This document shows positions 13,198 to 24,905 of a DNA stretch of 64,000 nt, piece after piece; position 1 is the first letter of the stretch; the number at the start of each line of letters is the position of its first letter. Below the pieces are notes generated by a model. The model searched no databases. It saw only the letters and a program-made list of their open reading frames with translations, and had not been told where the DNA came from. This DNA comes from Endothia cerciana (lineage: Eukaryota > Ascomycota > Sordariomycetes > Diaporthales > Cryphonectriaceae), in contig JALRMH010000009.1 in NCBI GenBank assembly GCA_026119935.1, positions 434,001 through 498,000 of the forward strand, given 5' to 3'. A program made the position numbers and the translations under genes.

Positions 13198-13934
13198 TGT
13201 CTCCTTTTTTTTTTTTTTTTTCCCCTCTGCTCTTCTCTTCTTTCTTTCTTCCTTTCCGAACCCCGATCTCGTGCCCTCGCGAGAGCCCACGGAGGACGGG
13301 AGGTGATACAATATGCAGTCGGCTTACACGGCGGTGGTGGGTACTCCTTTTATGATTGCCGGCCTGCCTGCGAACATGACGGATCGCCTCGCAGGCAAAC
13401 ATATAGTAGAAGCCACGCCTAAATCCTTTCCCCAGCGTCAAGGGAGGGGGGGGGTCCCGCATCTGCAGGCGGCTTACAGCGCTAGGCTGAGACTGGCCTG
13501 GGGCCCACCGTCTCGAGAGGATGATGTTCTCACCAATCATCGCGAGAGGCGCTTCCTGTTCCGAAAATGGGGAAAGGGGGGGGGGGGGGTTGGTCAGCTC
13601 CCACGTACGCCGGCGGCTTACACGAGGGGTCTCTGGTTGATTATCATCTGACGAGGGGCACGCATTGTTAAGTAGGATAGACAGTATGTCCACAGGTGAC
13701 AAATAAACTTGATCAGGGACCTCCATCGTCGATGGCGACGGTGCCCGACCCCATGCCCTTGAGACGACGGCGAGGAGACTGTAGATACTTATATATCTAC
13801 GTTAGACTCCAGCCCCCAGAGATGGCAGCTCAGCATCATCTCCCCTTCCCCCACCCCCCGTGCAGCCCCTCGCGATACTGTAATACCAGTACGACCAGAG
13901 AAGACAAAACACCCTGAAGGGAGAACCAACAAGA
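13198..13934. promoter_or_regulatory. Divergent intergenic region between bZIP and SDR genes
   Basis: This 737-base spacer holds the 5' regions of both flanking genes. A run of T at about 13204-13221 is poly-A on the bZIP sense strand, directly before its ATG. A C/T-rich stretch at about 13838-13870 precedes the SDR start. G-runs lie at about 13447 and 13567. I recognise no defined operator. Confidence 0.55.
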
Positions 13935-15183
13935 ATGGCCATCTCGCCGGGCCCCAAGGAGACCTCCGTCGCCCGGCTCGCCGGCTGGCTCCGCTCGCAC
14001 CTGTTCTACACGCCCCCCTACCCGACGCAGCCCTTCACGGGCCAGACGGTCATCGTGACGGGCTCCAACAACGGGCATGGGCCTCGAGGCCGCGCGCCAC
14101 TTCGTCCGCCTCGGCGCCGGCCGCGTGATACTCGCCGTGCGCTCCGCGGAGAGGGGCCGGGCGGCCAGGGAGTCCATCCTGTCGTCCGCGCCTGGCGCCG
14201 GCGCCGGCGCGGTGGTCCAGGTGTGGGAGCTGGACCTGGCCAGCTACGGGAGCGTGGCGCGGTTCGCGGACAGGGCGGACAGGGCGGACAAGGAGCTGGA
14301 CAGGCTGGGCGTGCTGGTGGGCAACGCGGGCATGTACGCCGCCAGCAGCGGGTTCCGGATGGCCGAGGGGGACGAGAGGACCATCACCGTGAACGTGGTC
14401 TCGACCCTGCTGCCGGCGGTGCTGCTGCTGCCCAAGCTGCGCGCGGCGAGCGTCAGGTTCGGGAAGGGGTGCGTCTGCACGTTCGTCGGGAGCTTCGTCC
14501 ACTGGGTGACGGACTTCCCCGGGCGCAAGGCGGACGACATCTTTGCGGAGCTGTCGGTGAAGGAGAGGGCGGACATGGGGGATCGGTAGGACCAGCCCGC
14601 TCATTGCCCATCCATCCATCCATCCATCCCCCCTAACCCCCCCCCCCCGACGAACCCAACCTATCCCAACAGAGAAGGAAGAAAGGATGACACGGAGACA
14701 AGAACATCATGGACAACCTCCCATCACAAGTCGCAAGGATGCTAGTGACGGCGCTGCCTCGTCACAGATACACAGTCTCCAAGCTCATCGAGCTCCTCCT
14801 CGTCCGCCGCCTCGCCGCGCGGGTCACCGCCTCCCAGGAGGCCAGGCCGGGCCGCGTGACCGTGTCCATCCTCAACCCCGGCACCGTCAAGGCCGACATC
14901 ATGCGCGAGGTCGGCCTGGGGTTGAGGCTGTACCTGAAGGTCCTGGGGCTCTGCGTGTCACGGACCGCCGAGCAGGGCGGGCGGACGCTGGTGAGTGCGG
15001 CGTATGGGGGGGGGGGCCCGGAGACACACGGGGCGTATCTGGACGAGTGCAAGGTGGCGAGGTGAGTGTTCAAACCCCGCCTGGGTTACGAGCGAGGAGG
15101 GCGAGGAGGTCGGCCGGAAGCCGTGGGAGGAGCTGAGCGCCAAGCTCGAGGCTATCAGGCCCGGGATCATGAGAACCATCTGA
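13935..15183 (+). CDS. Short-chain dehydrogenase/reductase (two frame breaks)
   Basis: This is a NAD(P)-dependent oxidoreductase of the SDR superfamily, with substrate unknown. Exon 1 starts at ATG 13935 and ends at 14585; intron 14586-14767 has GTAGGA and CACAG ends; the next exon starts at 14768 and codes RYTVSKL, which gives the YxxxK active site. The cofactor loop reads TGSNNGMG only if one G of the GGG at 14073-14075 is ignored; as written, frame is lost there. VGNAG and VGSFVHWVTDF follow in the second frame. A second shift of one surplus base near 15055-15078 separates HGAYLDECKVA from VTSEEGEEVGRKPWEEL, the usual end of this family. With both shifts bridged the protein is about 354 residues. 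It could be an active gene in an imperfect assembly or a recent pseudogene. Confidence 0.82.
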
Positions 15184-15272
15184 GCGAGACTCGCCTGTAA
15201 CAAAGAACTGCCTTTTCTTTCCATTCTCGCCTGATACTACGAAGCCTCCTCGCCAGCTGGCCCCCCTCCCTA

Positions 15273-17583
15273 CTACTTCACCTCCAGCCTCAGCGCGTCA
15301 TACTGCACGTATATGCTCCTCGGCAGCACCGCGCTCTCGTAGTCCGTCGCGTTGTACGGCAGGCTCAGGATGATCTCGTTCGTGGCGTTGTCCCCGCCGC
15401 GGAGGTAGCTCGCCGGGAACGTCCACCTGTTCGACAGGTGGTAGCACGCCACCGCGCTCCGGACGCCGCAGGATGACGACTGATAGTACCTGTTTCCACC
15501 GCGGGGCGTGTCACTAAGCCTTGTCCAACAGGTGTCCAGATCCAGGACAGAGACGGTAGGGGTAATAAGAGGGTAAGAGGGTAAGAGGGAGAAGCGAAGC
15601 CCCCCGGGCGCCGGGGGGGAGGGGGGGGGGAACTCACGGGATCACCCAGGTCTCCAGCGCCCGCCCGTTGACGACCACGTTATACGGGATATCATTGTAC
15701 GCCTGGCTGGCGTTATACACGTCCGTGTTCCCGCTCGCGGCCTTGGCCCCGGCCAGCTGGATGGTGAAGGTGGCCTCGCTCGCCCCCGCCAGGTCCCCCG
15801 GGCCTAGGTCGAACGTGACCGTCCAGTTGTTGATGTTGCCGTCGCCCTCGACCTGCACCGGCCGCAGGGCGTTGGCGTACCCGCCGAAGACGGACCAGTG
15901 GATGTAGTTGAAGTCCCTGGCGGCGTCCGACGTGCCGACGTGGAAGCTGACGCCGTCGGGGAAGTCGTCGAGGTAGTCGTAGGCCGCCCAGTAGATGCGG
16001 TACTGGGGCGGGTGGAGGGGGTGGTCCGGGTCGGGCTCGGCGCCGTGGCGCCATTCACCGCCGGACTTGTCCCTTGGGGGTTTCCCAGAGAAAAGGGCAT
16101 GTCAGCGAGTCTGTGGGGCACGAGAGAAGGGGGGAGGGGGGGGGGGGGGCGCTGCTCACGGCGTGCCCACCCGCCACAGCTCGGTCCCGGCAGACTCGGC
16201 GGTCCAGGTCACCGTGCCGCTGTCCGTCGTCTCCCGCGCGCCGACCACGATCCCGTCCTGGATGTAGTCACCAAAGATGCCGTCGGCGAACACGGTCAGC
16301 CTGTAGGTGCCGGCCTTGACCCGGTCGATCCGCACCTCGCCGGTCCGGGCGTCGATGTCGGCCCAGTACTGGTACGCCCCCGCGTCCTGGCTGTTGTCCT
16401 GGAAGCCGTACCCGCCGGCCGACAGCACCGCGACCGGCCTCCCCCCTCCCTCCGGCACCTCGACCGTCGCCCTCCACGACCCCCTCCCGGACGTGGGCAC
16501 GTAGTTCGGCACCAGGTGGGCGATGTCGTCGTAGAAGGCGGCGTCCCAGCCGGGGTCCGCGAGCGCCTCCGCCTCCCGCCTCATCTCGGCCCACCCCGTC
16601 CCGCCGTCCCCGCGGGCGAAGTGGTAGTAGGACGGGCCGAACGTCCGGTCGAACCCGCTCGTCATGTTCGGCGCCTGGCCCCCGTGGTGGTTCGAGACGA
16701 TGTAGTTGTACACGATCCCGTCGACGGCGAGGTCCGACCGCGTGGGCCCGCCAAAGTACGTGTCCTTGGTGTTCATGACCAGCCAGGCGCCGAAGGTCGC
16801 GTTGCCCGGGGTCAGGCTGCCGTCGGCGTACATGCCGTGGGCCGTCTGGTCGCGGTAGGCGGCGGAGAAGGTGTACTTTGTGAAGTAGTCCGAAAAGGAC
16901 TCGGCGTAGGGGTCGGACGTGCGGTTGCCGACGTACCAGGTGGCGTCCTGCACGGTGTAGGCGTCCGCGAGGTCGCCCGCCGCCGGGTCCGGCACGGGGA
17001 GCGGGGCGTAGAGGTCCGCGTCGGTGACGAGGTGCGTCCAGATGGACCTGTCCGTGTCCGGGCGGAAGAGGGTCCGGAACTCCTGGAAGACGCCCGCGGA
17101 GGGGGCCGTGTCGTTGTGGTAGCAGAGGCGGCTGAACATGTGCAGGCCCGTCTCGCCGTCGCGCAGGAACCAGTACTGCTGGAGCACGATGCCGGTGGGC
17201 GCGTAGACCTGGCTCATGGAGATCCCGCCGTAGGAGGCGTTCGAGGAGTCGACGCCCTGGTACAGCGTGTAGGTGGCATTGTCGGCGCCCGGGGTGTAGG
17301 CGCCCTCCGGCGTGCAGTAGCAGTCGAGGTAGGGACCGACGCCGCTGACCCCGTCCCCCGTCGCGCCGCCTGGCGTCACGACGCTGGTCGCTTCGGCCCC
17401 GAGCAGGTCCTGGCCGTCGAGGGTGAGGAGCGACACGGCTCCGGACGACTTGTTGACCGCCGCCGTCAGCCTGTCGTTGGCGATCAGGAGGTAGGTGTCG
17501 CTCTGGTTTGCGATGAGCGCGCCGTGGACGGCCGCTGGGATGGGCAGGAGGGCCAGGGCCCTCTCAGGCCGGTGAAGACGCAT
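15273..17583 (-). CDS. Rhamnogalacturonan endolyase, PL4 family (RglB-like)
   Basis: This secreted enzyme cleaves the rhamnogalacturonan I backbone of pectin by beta-elimination. Exons are 17583-16160, 16072-15638 and 15489-15273; phases match at both junctions and give 691 residues, the size of the long RglB type. A short secretion signal opens the protein (LALLPIPAAVHGA). The N-terminal beta-sandwich spans about residues 20-280. Later come YHFARGDG, the FnIII-like region, and after intron 1 the family signature TPDKSGGEWRHG followed by HPLHPPQYRIYWAAYDY, which is typical of the C-terminal jelly-roll domain. Many N-glycosylation sequons are visible. Both introns carry long C-runs on the sense strand. 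It faces the SDR at 13935 tail to tail, with 89 bases between stops. It implies growth on plant cell walls. Confidence 0.95.
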
Positions 17584-20113
17584 CCTGATCTGTGCCGCAC
17601 TGCCTCGTCCCAAGCGCGTTGGGAGAGGGGGAAGGGGAAGGGGGGGCGGGGGGGGGCTTTGAAGGGCTCGCAGGTTCCCGTCCGCCCACCACACGCACGG
17701 CCCCCATCTTATACTGTACATATGTATATGTCCAGGTCGGTGGGTCTCCCAAGGTGGTGATCCCCTCGGCCGTCGTGCGTCTCTCCCCCGACTCCCGAGC
17801 CGGTGAACCTGCCAAACCCGCCCGGGCGGGCCTGCGGTAGCGACAGACGAGGCCTTTCCCAGCCGAGACTGGGGGCCTCGCAGGGAATTCTCTCAAAATG
17901 CTGGTTGGCTGCGGAGAAAATCCGGGGGAGGCTTGTCAGAACCTCAGATCCTGGCCAGGGGCCACGCAGGATTCGGTGGATTGATGCCCCGTGCACGAAG
18001 GCGTTAGTTACTATGGTATTACCTACATAGTATGCAGTTGGTCTTGGGACATGCACATAGATCTAGGTATAGTACTATTACACCTGTAGTTTGAGTAGGG
18101 CTTTGCCATGTGGTCCCCCAACACCCTCAGCCTCGGGCTGGCACTCCCGCTCGCAAGGTTCCCTGTTACTGTTATGGTATGTATCATGGACTTGTCTGTA
18201 AGTATCAGGCACACTAGGACTTACTCTACTTATTATATTAAAATTCCCTCGGCCCCTTCCCCTCCCCCCTTCCTGGTCCCCGCCATCCGGAGCGCCGTCC
18301 GGGGCTGGGGTTGGGAGGCATTGCTGCGGGAATAATAGCCGAGTCCGAGTGGTCACGCATATGGAAGACAATAATTATGTACTTCCCAGGCCTCGCTGGC
18401 AGGTGGTATTCTGGTCATCTCCTCCACCCCGTCCGGCCGCTGGTTAGCGAGGTCAAGAAAGCGTGGGCGTTTAAGACAAAACCGCGCAAGAGGGATCGAA
18501 AGGAAGAATAAATAAAGAAGAAAGGAAAAGGAGAAAGGAAAAGAAAGGGGGGAAGGAAAGAAGGAAAAGAACCCCCCCCCCCCCGGGCCATAACTCCTCC
18601 TCGTGGACGTAATTAAATATTCAGCACTGGAGACACCTGTCCACCCAAAATCAGATGCAGAGAGGCCCCACCATTCTTGCGATAGCTAATTACCCATGAG
18701 AACAAGTCGAACGCTAATTGCCCGATCCAAAATTGAACGTCCTGCCTTGAAGACACGAGGGGACGAAGTGATTTCAATGCATGCCTGACAAGAAGATATC
18801 AACAAAAATGAGCCCCAGAGGCATGATCCGTTATTGGTGGCCTCCCTGAAGTCGCCCACGGATATATGGATGAATAGTATGGATATAAGAACAGGGCAAT
18901 ATGTATACCAGACTCCCACATACATACATCATCTCATCTCTAGCCCCGGGGGGTGGTGGGCTTTGTAAAAACATAACTATCCGAGCTATCCAACAGCGAA
19001 TCCTCCTCCTCCTCCTCCTCCTCCTCCTCCTCCTCCTCCTCCCCCTGCCCCCCGGCCCCCTTTGATTAATCCTAACTTTCAAAGCGCCTGATCAATCAAT
19101 CATCAGGGCTGGCGACAGCCCAACCTAGAGCTAATCGATGGGTGCGTGCGGCAAACCGCGGGGAAGCCACAGCCTCCGGCGGCGCCACACGGTCTGACTG
19201 GTCATGTTCCTGCGAACCGCTTCCTCACGGGCATGGTAGATCTGCGGGACCGCCTACACACTGAACCGCAGTGTCGAGCCGCGGCCTCGCCCTCGCCCCC
19301 TCATGGGACAGCGAACGAGGGGAGGAAGGGAAGAAGAAGAAGAAGAAGAAGAGAAAGTATGAAGGCTGAAATTGATGCTTCTATCGTTACCTCGTACACC
19401 CATCATTTTGGAATAACGCCCTCCAATTCACTGTCAGTTCCAATCAATCAATCAATCAATATGCGCGTTGCCTGATTCGATCCTCCCCATCCACCCCTCT
19501 TCTCCTTTCCAGCGGGGAGCAGTCAACGGCGCGCGACCGAATGATTAAAAAAAAAAAGGAAAAAGGGAAAAAGAAAAAAAAAACCGGTGGGAGGTGGTGA
19601 CCAGCCAGACCAACCATGGCGTCTGTTAACGCGGCAGGGAAAAAAAAGAAGAAAAAAAAAAAGAGAGAATTTAACGCCTGTCCCCCAACCCCCCCGTATG
19701 CCCTCCCGTATGCATCATGGAAGGTGAACGCGTTTCTGTTGTGCTGTCCTCGATAGCTGCGGCCACGGGCGTGGGCGCGGCCTGCTGCTGTAGACCCTGC
19801 CCAGGAGTATCGTCCCGAGTGTCTCATGTCTTCGTGTTTCGGAACCCATACTCCACCTGAAGCCCCTCCACAGTAGCACCGCCCGCGAGACGGGCGGTGT
19901 AGGCGTCCTCGCTGGATTCCGGGCATAGTCTGGGCAGCTGGCGACGACTGTGAACGTCCCCCCATCGTAGTAAGGCGGTGGGAGGCTCTCCATGTCGAGT
20001 GTCCGCGGTCGTCCGCCCCGCGCTGCCGTGCCCAGATCCCACACGTGGCCCTTCTCACACCCCCACAGAGCCCCGCCACGAGCCCGTGCCCCCCGAGGCA
20101 CCCTGCTCACGTC
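17584..20113. other. Gene-free spacer with microsatellites
   Basis: No convincing gene was found. The stretch is AT-richer around 18000-18900. It holds a C-run at about 18569-18584, (TCC)14 at 19001-19042, AAG repeats at about 19333-19352, (AATC)n at about 19442-19460, and A-rich runs at about 19546-19582 and 19638-19662. The open frames on the minus strand at 19456-20110 show no family motif. Confidence 0.6.
19001..19042. repeat. (TCC)14 microsatellite
   Basis: Fourteen uninterrupted TCC triplets lie in intergenic DNA. Confidence 0.95.
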
Positions 20114-20850
20114 CTAGGATTTCACATGGGCGTCCCCAGGGTACCGCGGCGGGGCCTCCTTGCCCGAGATGCGGTCCGAGTCGGCCAGCTCCGCGCCGTT
20201 GCCGAAGGGGTTCTGTGCCTCCATCAGCTGCTGTGCCGACAGGCGGTGCTGCTGCACGTCTGGTGCACCCAGGTAGTCCCCTCTCCCGCCGCCCTTCTTA
20301 TTGGCGGGGACCTCGTCGAGGCCGTAGTCGGAGAGCTCGTGGGGGTCGTTGGCGAACTCGTTCTTGTCGCGCCTCTTGACACGGCGGTGGAGCCAGAAGA
20401 GTATGCCCATCACGAGGAAGAAGCCGACGATTCTGTAGGCAAACAAGGTCAGACCGGGTCTCCCGACTTCAGTTGGCCGCAAAGGGGGGGGGGGGGGCTT
20501 ATCATGGGATGGGGTTAGGGGGCTTGATGGGATGGGACTTGGTGGTGGGGGTGGTAGCCTGATGCTGAGGTTCAGGCGCAGTGATGTATCGAGGCAGAGA
20601 CATACCCGGCTGCCACAATTATTCCCAGGACGGTGCCTGAGGACGTGGCGGGCTTCTCGCAGGTGTCGAGGTCCTGCGAGGTGACACATCGGGTGGTGAG
20701 GAGGGACCGGGCTATCCTCGCGCCCCGCCTCAGGAGGGAGTCTGGGCCTGAGGGGGCCGCCGTGATGTCCCTGGCCGCGGCGTCCCGTGCCTTCTCGACT
20801 GCCGCACGTAATGCTGCCGATCGCACCTCTCGCGGGTGTGTTCTCTCCAT
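20114..20850 (-). CDS. Small single-pass membrane protein, function unknown
   Basis: I do not recognise a named family. Exon 1 is 20850-20606 and exon 2 is 20432-20114; the 173-base intron has GTATGT and CTACAG ends, and splicing keeps one frame of 187 residues. The junction falls inside a membrane helix, which becomes VLGIIVAAGIVGFFLVMGILFW and is followed by the basic stop-transfer HRRVKRRDK. The acidic tail contains HELSDYGLDEV, a pattern I associate with short fungal membrane proteins of the glycine-rich/Tyr-tail kind. The N-terminal 80 residues are polar and Arg-rich with no obvious signal peptide. An alternative start at 20928 is in frame. The intron has a long C-run on the sense strand. 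Confidence 0.6.
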
Positions 20851-21347
20851 CTTGCCTGGCCCTGTCTTTGCCCGACTCTTGTGGTTCCGACGTGGTCGAG
20901 TTTCGGGGTGCGTCCGGTGATGCCACAATGTCGCTGTGTGGGTTCAATTGAGCGCCGGCTCAGGTCGTCGGCCGTAGGTGCCCTGCTCTTTCTTCTTCAC
21001 TGCCCCTCTCTGGTGATGGCCCCCGAGGTCTGCCTCGACAGTATTGCAATCGTCCGCTGATCCCCCACGGCTGACCGTACCGGGTGCTCGGAGAACGATT
21101 GTGTTGTCGGGGAAGAAAGGGTCGGCGGCTGAGCGAGTGAGGGCGAGGAGGAGACCGTTGTCGTAAGCAGGTGGTGTCACGATGCAAATGCCATCCAAGG
21201 TATCCGGTGGAGGGTGGTGGAGGGAGAGGAGGGAAGCTTGGACGGCTGGGTCAGATGGGGGACTGGGTATGGAGCCTCGTATCGTATCAATGATGCAATC
21301 GATGCAGCACTGCAGCTGTCAAAGGGCCCTGATTTCTGGTCGGCAGC

Positions 21348-21382
21348 GCAACGCAACGCAACGCAACGCAACGCAACGCAAC
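21348..21382. repeat. (GCAAC)7 tandem repeat
   Basis: Seven perfect five-base units are followed shortly by an A-run and a G-run. Confidence 0.9.
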
Positions 21383-22529
21383 GAAAAGGCCCAAGAGCCA
21401 AGGCGGGAAAGGGAAAGGGAAAGAAGAAAAAAAAAAAAAAAAAGGGGGGGGGTCCCTTCCAGGATCAACAGGGTGGGTGGGAAGTAACGTCGTGATCGAA
21501 TCCACACGCCTCACCGACTGATTGATTTGACTGTCTGTCTGTCGATGGAGCGAAGGAAAAAAGGCAAAAAGGCCAACGTCTGACTGTGGCTGATGACGGG
21601 GATGGCCGGCAGAAAAATCAAGGAGTTTTTGGGTCTCAAGGAGGAGGAATGTCGTCAGGGCACAGGTTAATGACGGTCATGCAGGGCCAACCTGGCAGTG
21701 AACGCACCAACCACAGCCAGGGGCTGGGGGGTTGGGTGGGTGGGTGTGTGTGTGTGTGTGTGTGTGTGTATGTCTTGGTCTGCAGTGCATGAGCCCCCTG
21801 TGCTGCAGAATTTAGGTTTAAGGAGCAGCAGGGTCTTCACTATGAGATCTTTGATGAACCCTCCGCCCTCCCAGAAAACCCTCCTGGGGTGTGGGGTTTG
21901 TTCTTCTTTCTTTTCGAGTTACAGCGCGTTTAGGGATTGCCCCCCAGGGCCTCTCTGCCGTTGTACTGCAGGGCGCTGCTACAGTGCGCTACTCAGTATT
22001 ACGCATGCTGCACGCCAAGCCGGCAGCGTTGAACCCTGTCCGTCTCGGACAGCCCCGCCCTGATACAGGGGCCCACATAAGCACAGGCACGTACGCCCCA
22101 CGATTGGCCAGGCGGGAGATCAGACGACGTTTTGGGAAGGAGGCGCCAAAATGAAAGGAGCGGGACCAGGCAGTGCTGACAAGGGTTGCTGGGGACGATG
22201 GCTGGCCTTGCCGCCCTGCCCTGCCTGCCAGTGGCCTGGCTGGCCTGGCCTGGCCTGGGCTGATGATGGGCTTGGAGGAGGAAATCCAAATAGCACCAAC
22301 GGCGGCTGACACGGTCTGGCATTATTGTGCCACGGTAACGTCGACTCGATCTCGCCGCATGCAGGTTTCTGGGTGAGCTGGGATAAATGTCGCACACGCG
22401 TATGTTGTTGTTTGCTTCCCTACACAAACACGCACACCCACGCACGGTAGGCCACATCGACCTCCCGCGTATCTCGGTAATCTGTGCCCACGGAGGACGT
22501 CACACTGCACAGGCCCACAATCTCACGGG

Positions 22530-22530
<1 letters not shown>

Positions 22531-22565
<35 letters not shown>

Positions 22566-22566
22566 G
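22531..22566. repeat. (TCTG)9 microsatellite
   Basis: Nine perfect four-base units lie in intergenic DNA. Confidence 0.95.
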
Positions 22567-22680
22567 CGATAGAATGCCGGCGAGGGCCCCTGGGTGGTCC
22601 GACCATTTCCATCTCGTCATTATGCGGTGAGGAGGAGGAGGATCAGGGTACTCGGGCACTCGTCAGCGAGCCAGCCAGTG

Positions 22681-22713
22681 CAGAAGCAGAAGCAGAAGCA
22701 GAAGCAGAAGCAG
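22681..22713. repeat. (CAGAAG)5 hexanucleotide repeat
   Basis: Five tandem CAGAAG units lie in intergenic DNA. Confidence 0.9.
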
Positions 22714-23510
22714 GGTAGGGAGTGAGGAGAACATGTGGTGATCTCAGTTCTCACATGTGATCTTGATATTGCAGTATTCGCACGCACGTCACTTGCAGGC
22801 CCGAGGACGAGCGCCGGACGGTATCGTGCCATCACAGGGATGACCGCGCAGGGGCTACGGGGCGAGGAGGATACACTCCCCGATGTGTGTGTGCAGTGCG
22901 CGGATGGCCAGGCCATCCACATGAGCTTTGGGGGGGGGGGGGGGGGCGGTGGGCGGGGACCACTGCACCCGTCGTCATCCTCGCCGGACGAGATGTTATC
23001 CGCCCTGAGATGGGCAGGCAGGATCTGGCTGACGGTATGGCCCCCGACGACTCTTGTCAGCCACCCGGTGTCACGATCTCCGACGCCCGTGGTTGGGACT
23101 GAGGCGGGTTGTCTGTCAGGTCAGACGGGGCTGGACAGCCCGGCCCGGCACGGGCCCATACGGCTGACACGGGATCGGTCGGAGCCAGCAGCGCCGACGC
23201 GGAGGAAAAATCAGGCCGCGTCTCGGTCAACACACTCTCAACATCCGCATCGCGGCCCAGAGGAGGGAGCGGGCGAGTGATGGCCTACCGGCCTGGCATC
23301 TTCTCCGGGTGTGTAACTACAGTATAAACAGGACGTCTGCCCTAGACCGGGTAGAGGGAGGATGAATACGAGGGGGTCATTTACTATCGGGACATCTGAG
23401 CATCCTGCAAATTCTTGGACACATCTGTGTCGGGAGGCCATCGCTCGCCGATCACCTCCAAACCTCGCCGAGCCTCAGCGCCCAGATCAGCCCCTCATCG
23501 TACCTGCAAC

Positions 23511-24411
23511 ATGGCCCCTCCCAGGGTCTATCTCATCACCGGCTGCTCCTCGGGCCTAGGCTACGCCCTGGCCACCGCCGCCCTCAGGGCGGGACACAGG
23601 GTCATAGCCACCTCCCGCAGCCCGGCAGGGACGCCCGAGAGGCTCGAGGAGGTCGCCAGGCTCGGCGGCCAGTGGGCAGCCCTCGACGTCGCCTCCCCCA
23701 CCCTCGAGGCCCGTTTCCGCGACGCCATCCTCCCCCTCCTCCCGGGCGGCCGGGTCGACGTCCTCATCAACAACGCCGGCATCGCGGACGGCGCGGTCGC
23801 GGAGGACCTGGACCTCGAGAGGTCCAGGGCCGTCTTCGAGACGAACTTCTGGGGGCTGATGCGCCTCTCGCGCATCGCCGTGCCCGTCATGCGGGCCCAG
23901 GACGCCGGCGGCGGCGGCGGCGGCGGGAGCACCATCGTCAACGTCTCCTCCACAAACGCGCTGCTCCCCTTCCCGCTGCTGTCGGTGTACTCGGCCTCCA
24001 AGGCCGCGGTCGACGGCTTCACGACGGCGCTGGCCGGCGAGGTCGCCCACTTCGGCATCCGCGTCCTGCTGGTGACCCCGGCGGGGATCCGGACCCCCCT
24101 TCGTCCAGAACAGCCGGGCCCGGGACGGGGAGAGGACAAGGCTGCGGGAGGAGTACCGGGGCACCGCGGTCGAGTCCCTGATGGGCGCCATCATGGACCT
24201 CGGTAACTATAAGATCGACCCGGAGAGGGCGGCGGCGACCATCGTGGCGGCCGTCGATGGGACCGGCGTGTTCGAGGGGAAGCCCAAGGACTTCTTGAGA
24301 CTACCGCTTGGGGCCGAGGCGTTGGGTGCGCTGGAGGCCAGGATTGGGGAGCTGAAGGGATGCCTCGAAGGGCTGTCTGCTGCCGCCAGCAGCGTTGACT
24401 TTGATGAGTAG
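23511..24411 (+). CDS. Short-chain dehydrogenase, Ayr1-like (one frame break)
   Basis: This is an NADPH-type SDR resembling the 1-acyldihydroxyacetone-phosphate reductase group; the substrate is not determined by the sequence. The start at 23511 sits in a good context and begins MAPPRVYLITGCSSGLG, so the TGxxxGxG cofactor loop is at the extreme N-terminus. LINNAG and the catalytic VSS...YSASK follow. Frame is lost in the C6 run at 24094-24099: with five C the reading continues RTPFVQNSRARDGERTRLRE and joins the downstream frame that codes MGAIMDLGNYKIDPERAA and ends at 24411. The intact protein would be about 299 residues with no intron. It converges on the P450 at 24906, 494 bases away. Confidence 0.85.
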
Positions 24412-24905
24412 GTATTATACAGCGCAATCAAGTCCGACGCTCCACGGGCATCAAGATCACTAAGTTCAACGAAGATCTGCTTAACCTTTGCACATGCGAC
24501 CCCCGAACCTCGCTGATCACCATATTTAGATATCAAGATATGTCACGTCTTGTTGTCTAAAGCAAGTCCTGCTTCATCAGGCAACCCATAATTCCACCCA
24601 GACTGATCTCTTCCGTCAGTTCCTGCGGTTGTCTTGTTCTGCTTGATGAGTCTCTGGATACGTTTCCGAAAGACTATAGCATCCCACACCGGCCAGTACT
24701 AAGAAATCCGTCCCCAAGGTCTCCTCGCTAATGCCGATCCTCACTGGCCCTGGAGGGCATGCTCGTTCTTCCGCTGCTTCTTAAATGCGGTGCCTGGCTT
24801 TGGCCACCCACTACCGAAGCACCCCGAAAGGGAGAAAGATCTCCAACGGTATTCGCAGTGGTCGGTCCGCCTCAACGAAGCCCCTCAGACTACGTGGGTG
24901 ACCGG
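24412..24905. other. Convergent intergenic spacer
   Basis: This 3'-to-3' spacer lies between the SDR and the P450. I see nothing beyond ordinary untranslated sequence. Confidence 0.5.

Larger units (their letters stand above)
20851..23510. other. Gene-free spacer rich in tandem repeats
   Basis: No gene was recognised. It contains (GCAAC)7 at 21348-21382, an A-run followed by a G-run at about 21427-21450, (GT)n at 21744-21769, (TCTG)9 at 22531-22566, (CAGAAG)5 at 22681-22713, and a G-run at about 22927-22944. Positions 22200-22260 are built of CTGGCCTG-like units. Confidence 0.65.

Noticed and set aside
12608..13726. 372-codon minus frame overlapping the bZIP gene
   Set aside because: It runs through the bZIP intron and homopolymers; the spliced bZIP model explains the conserved residues in another frame.
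15898..17760. 620-codon + strand open frame opposite the PL4 lyase
   Set aside because: It is an antisense shadow produced by third-position GC bias; the opposite strand matches PL4 along its whole length.
19473..19483. Possible tRNA B-box (GATTCGATCC)
   Set aside because: No matching A-box or cloverleaf can be drawn around it.
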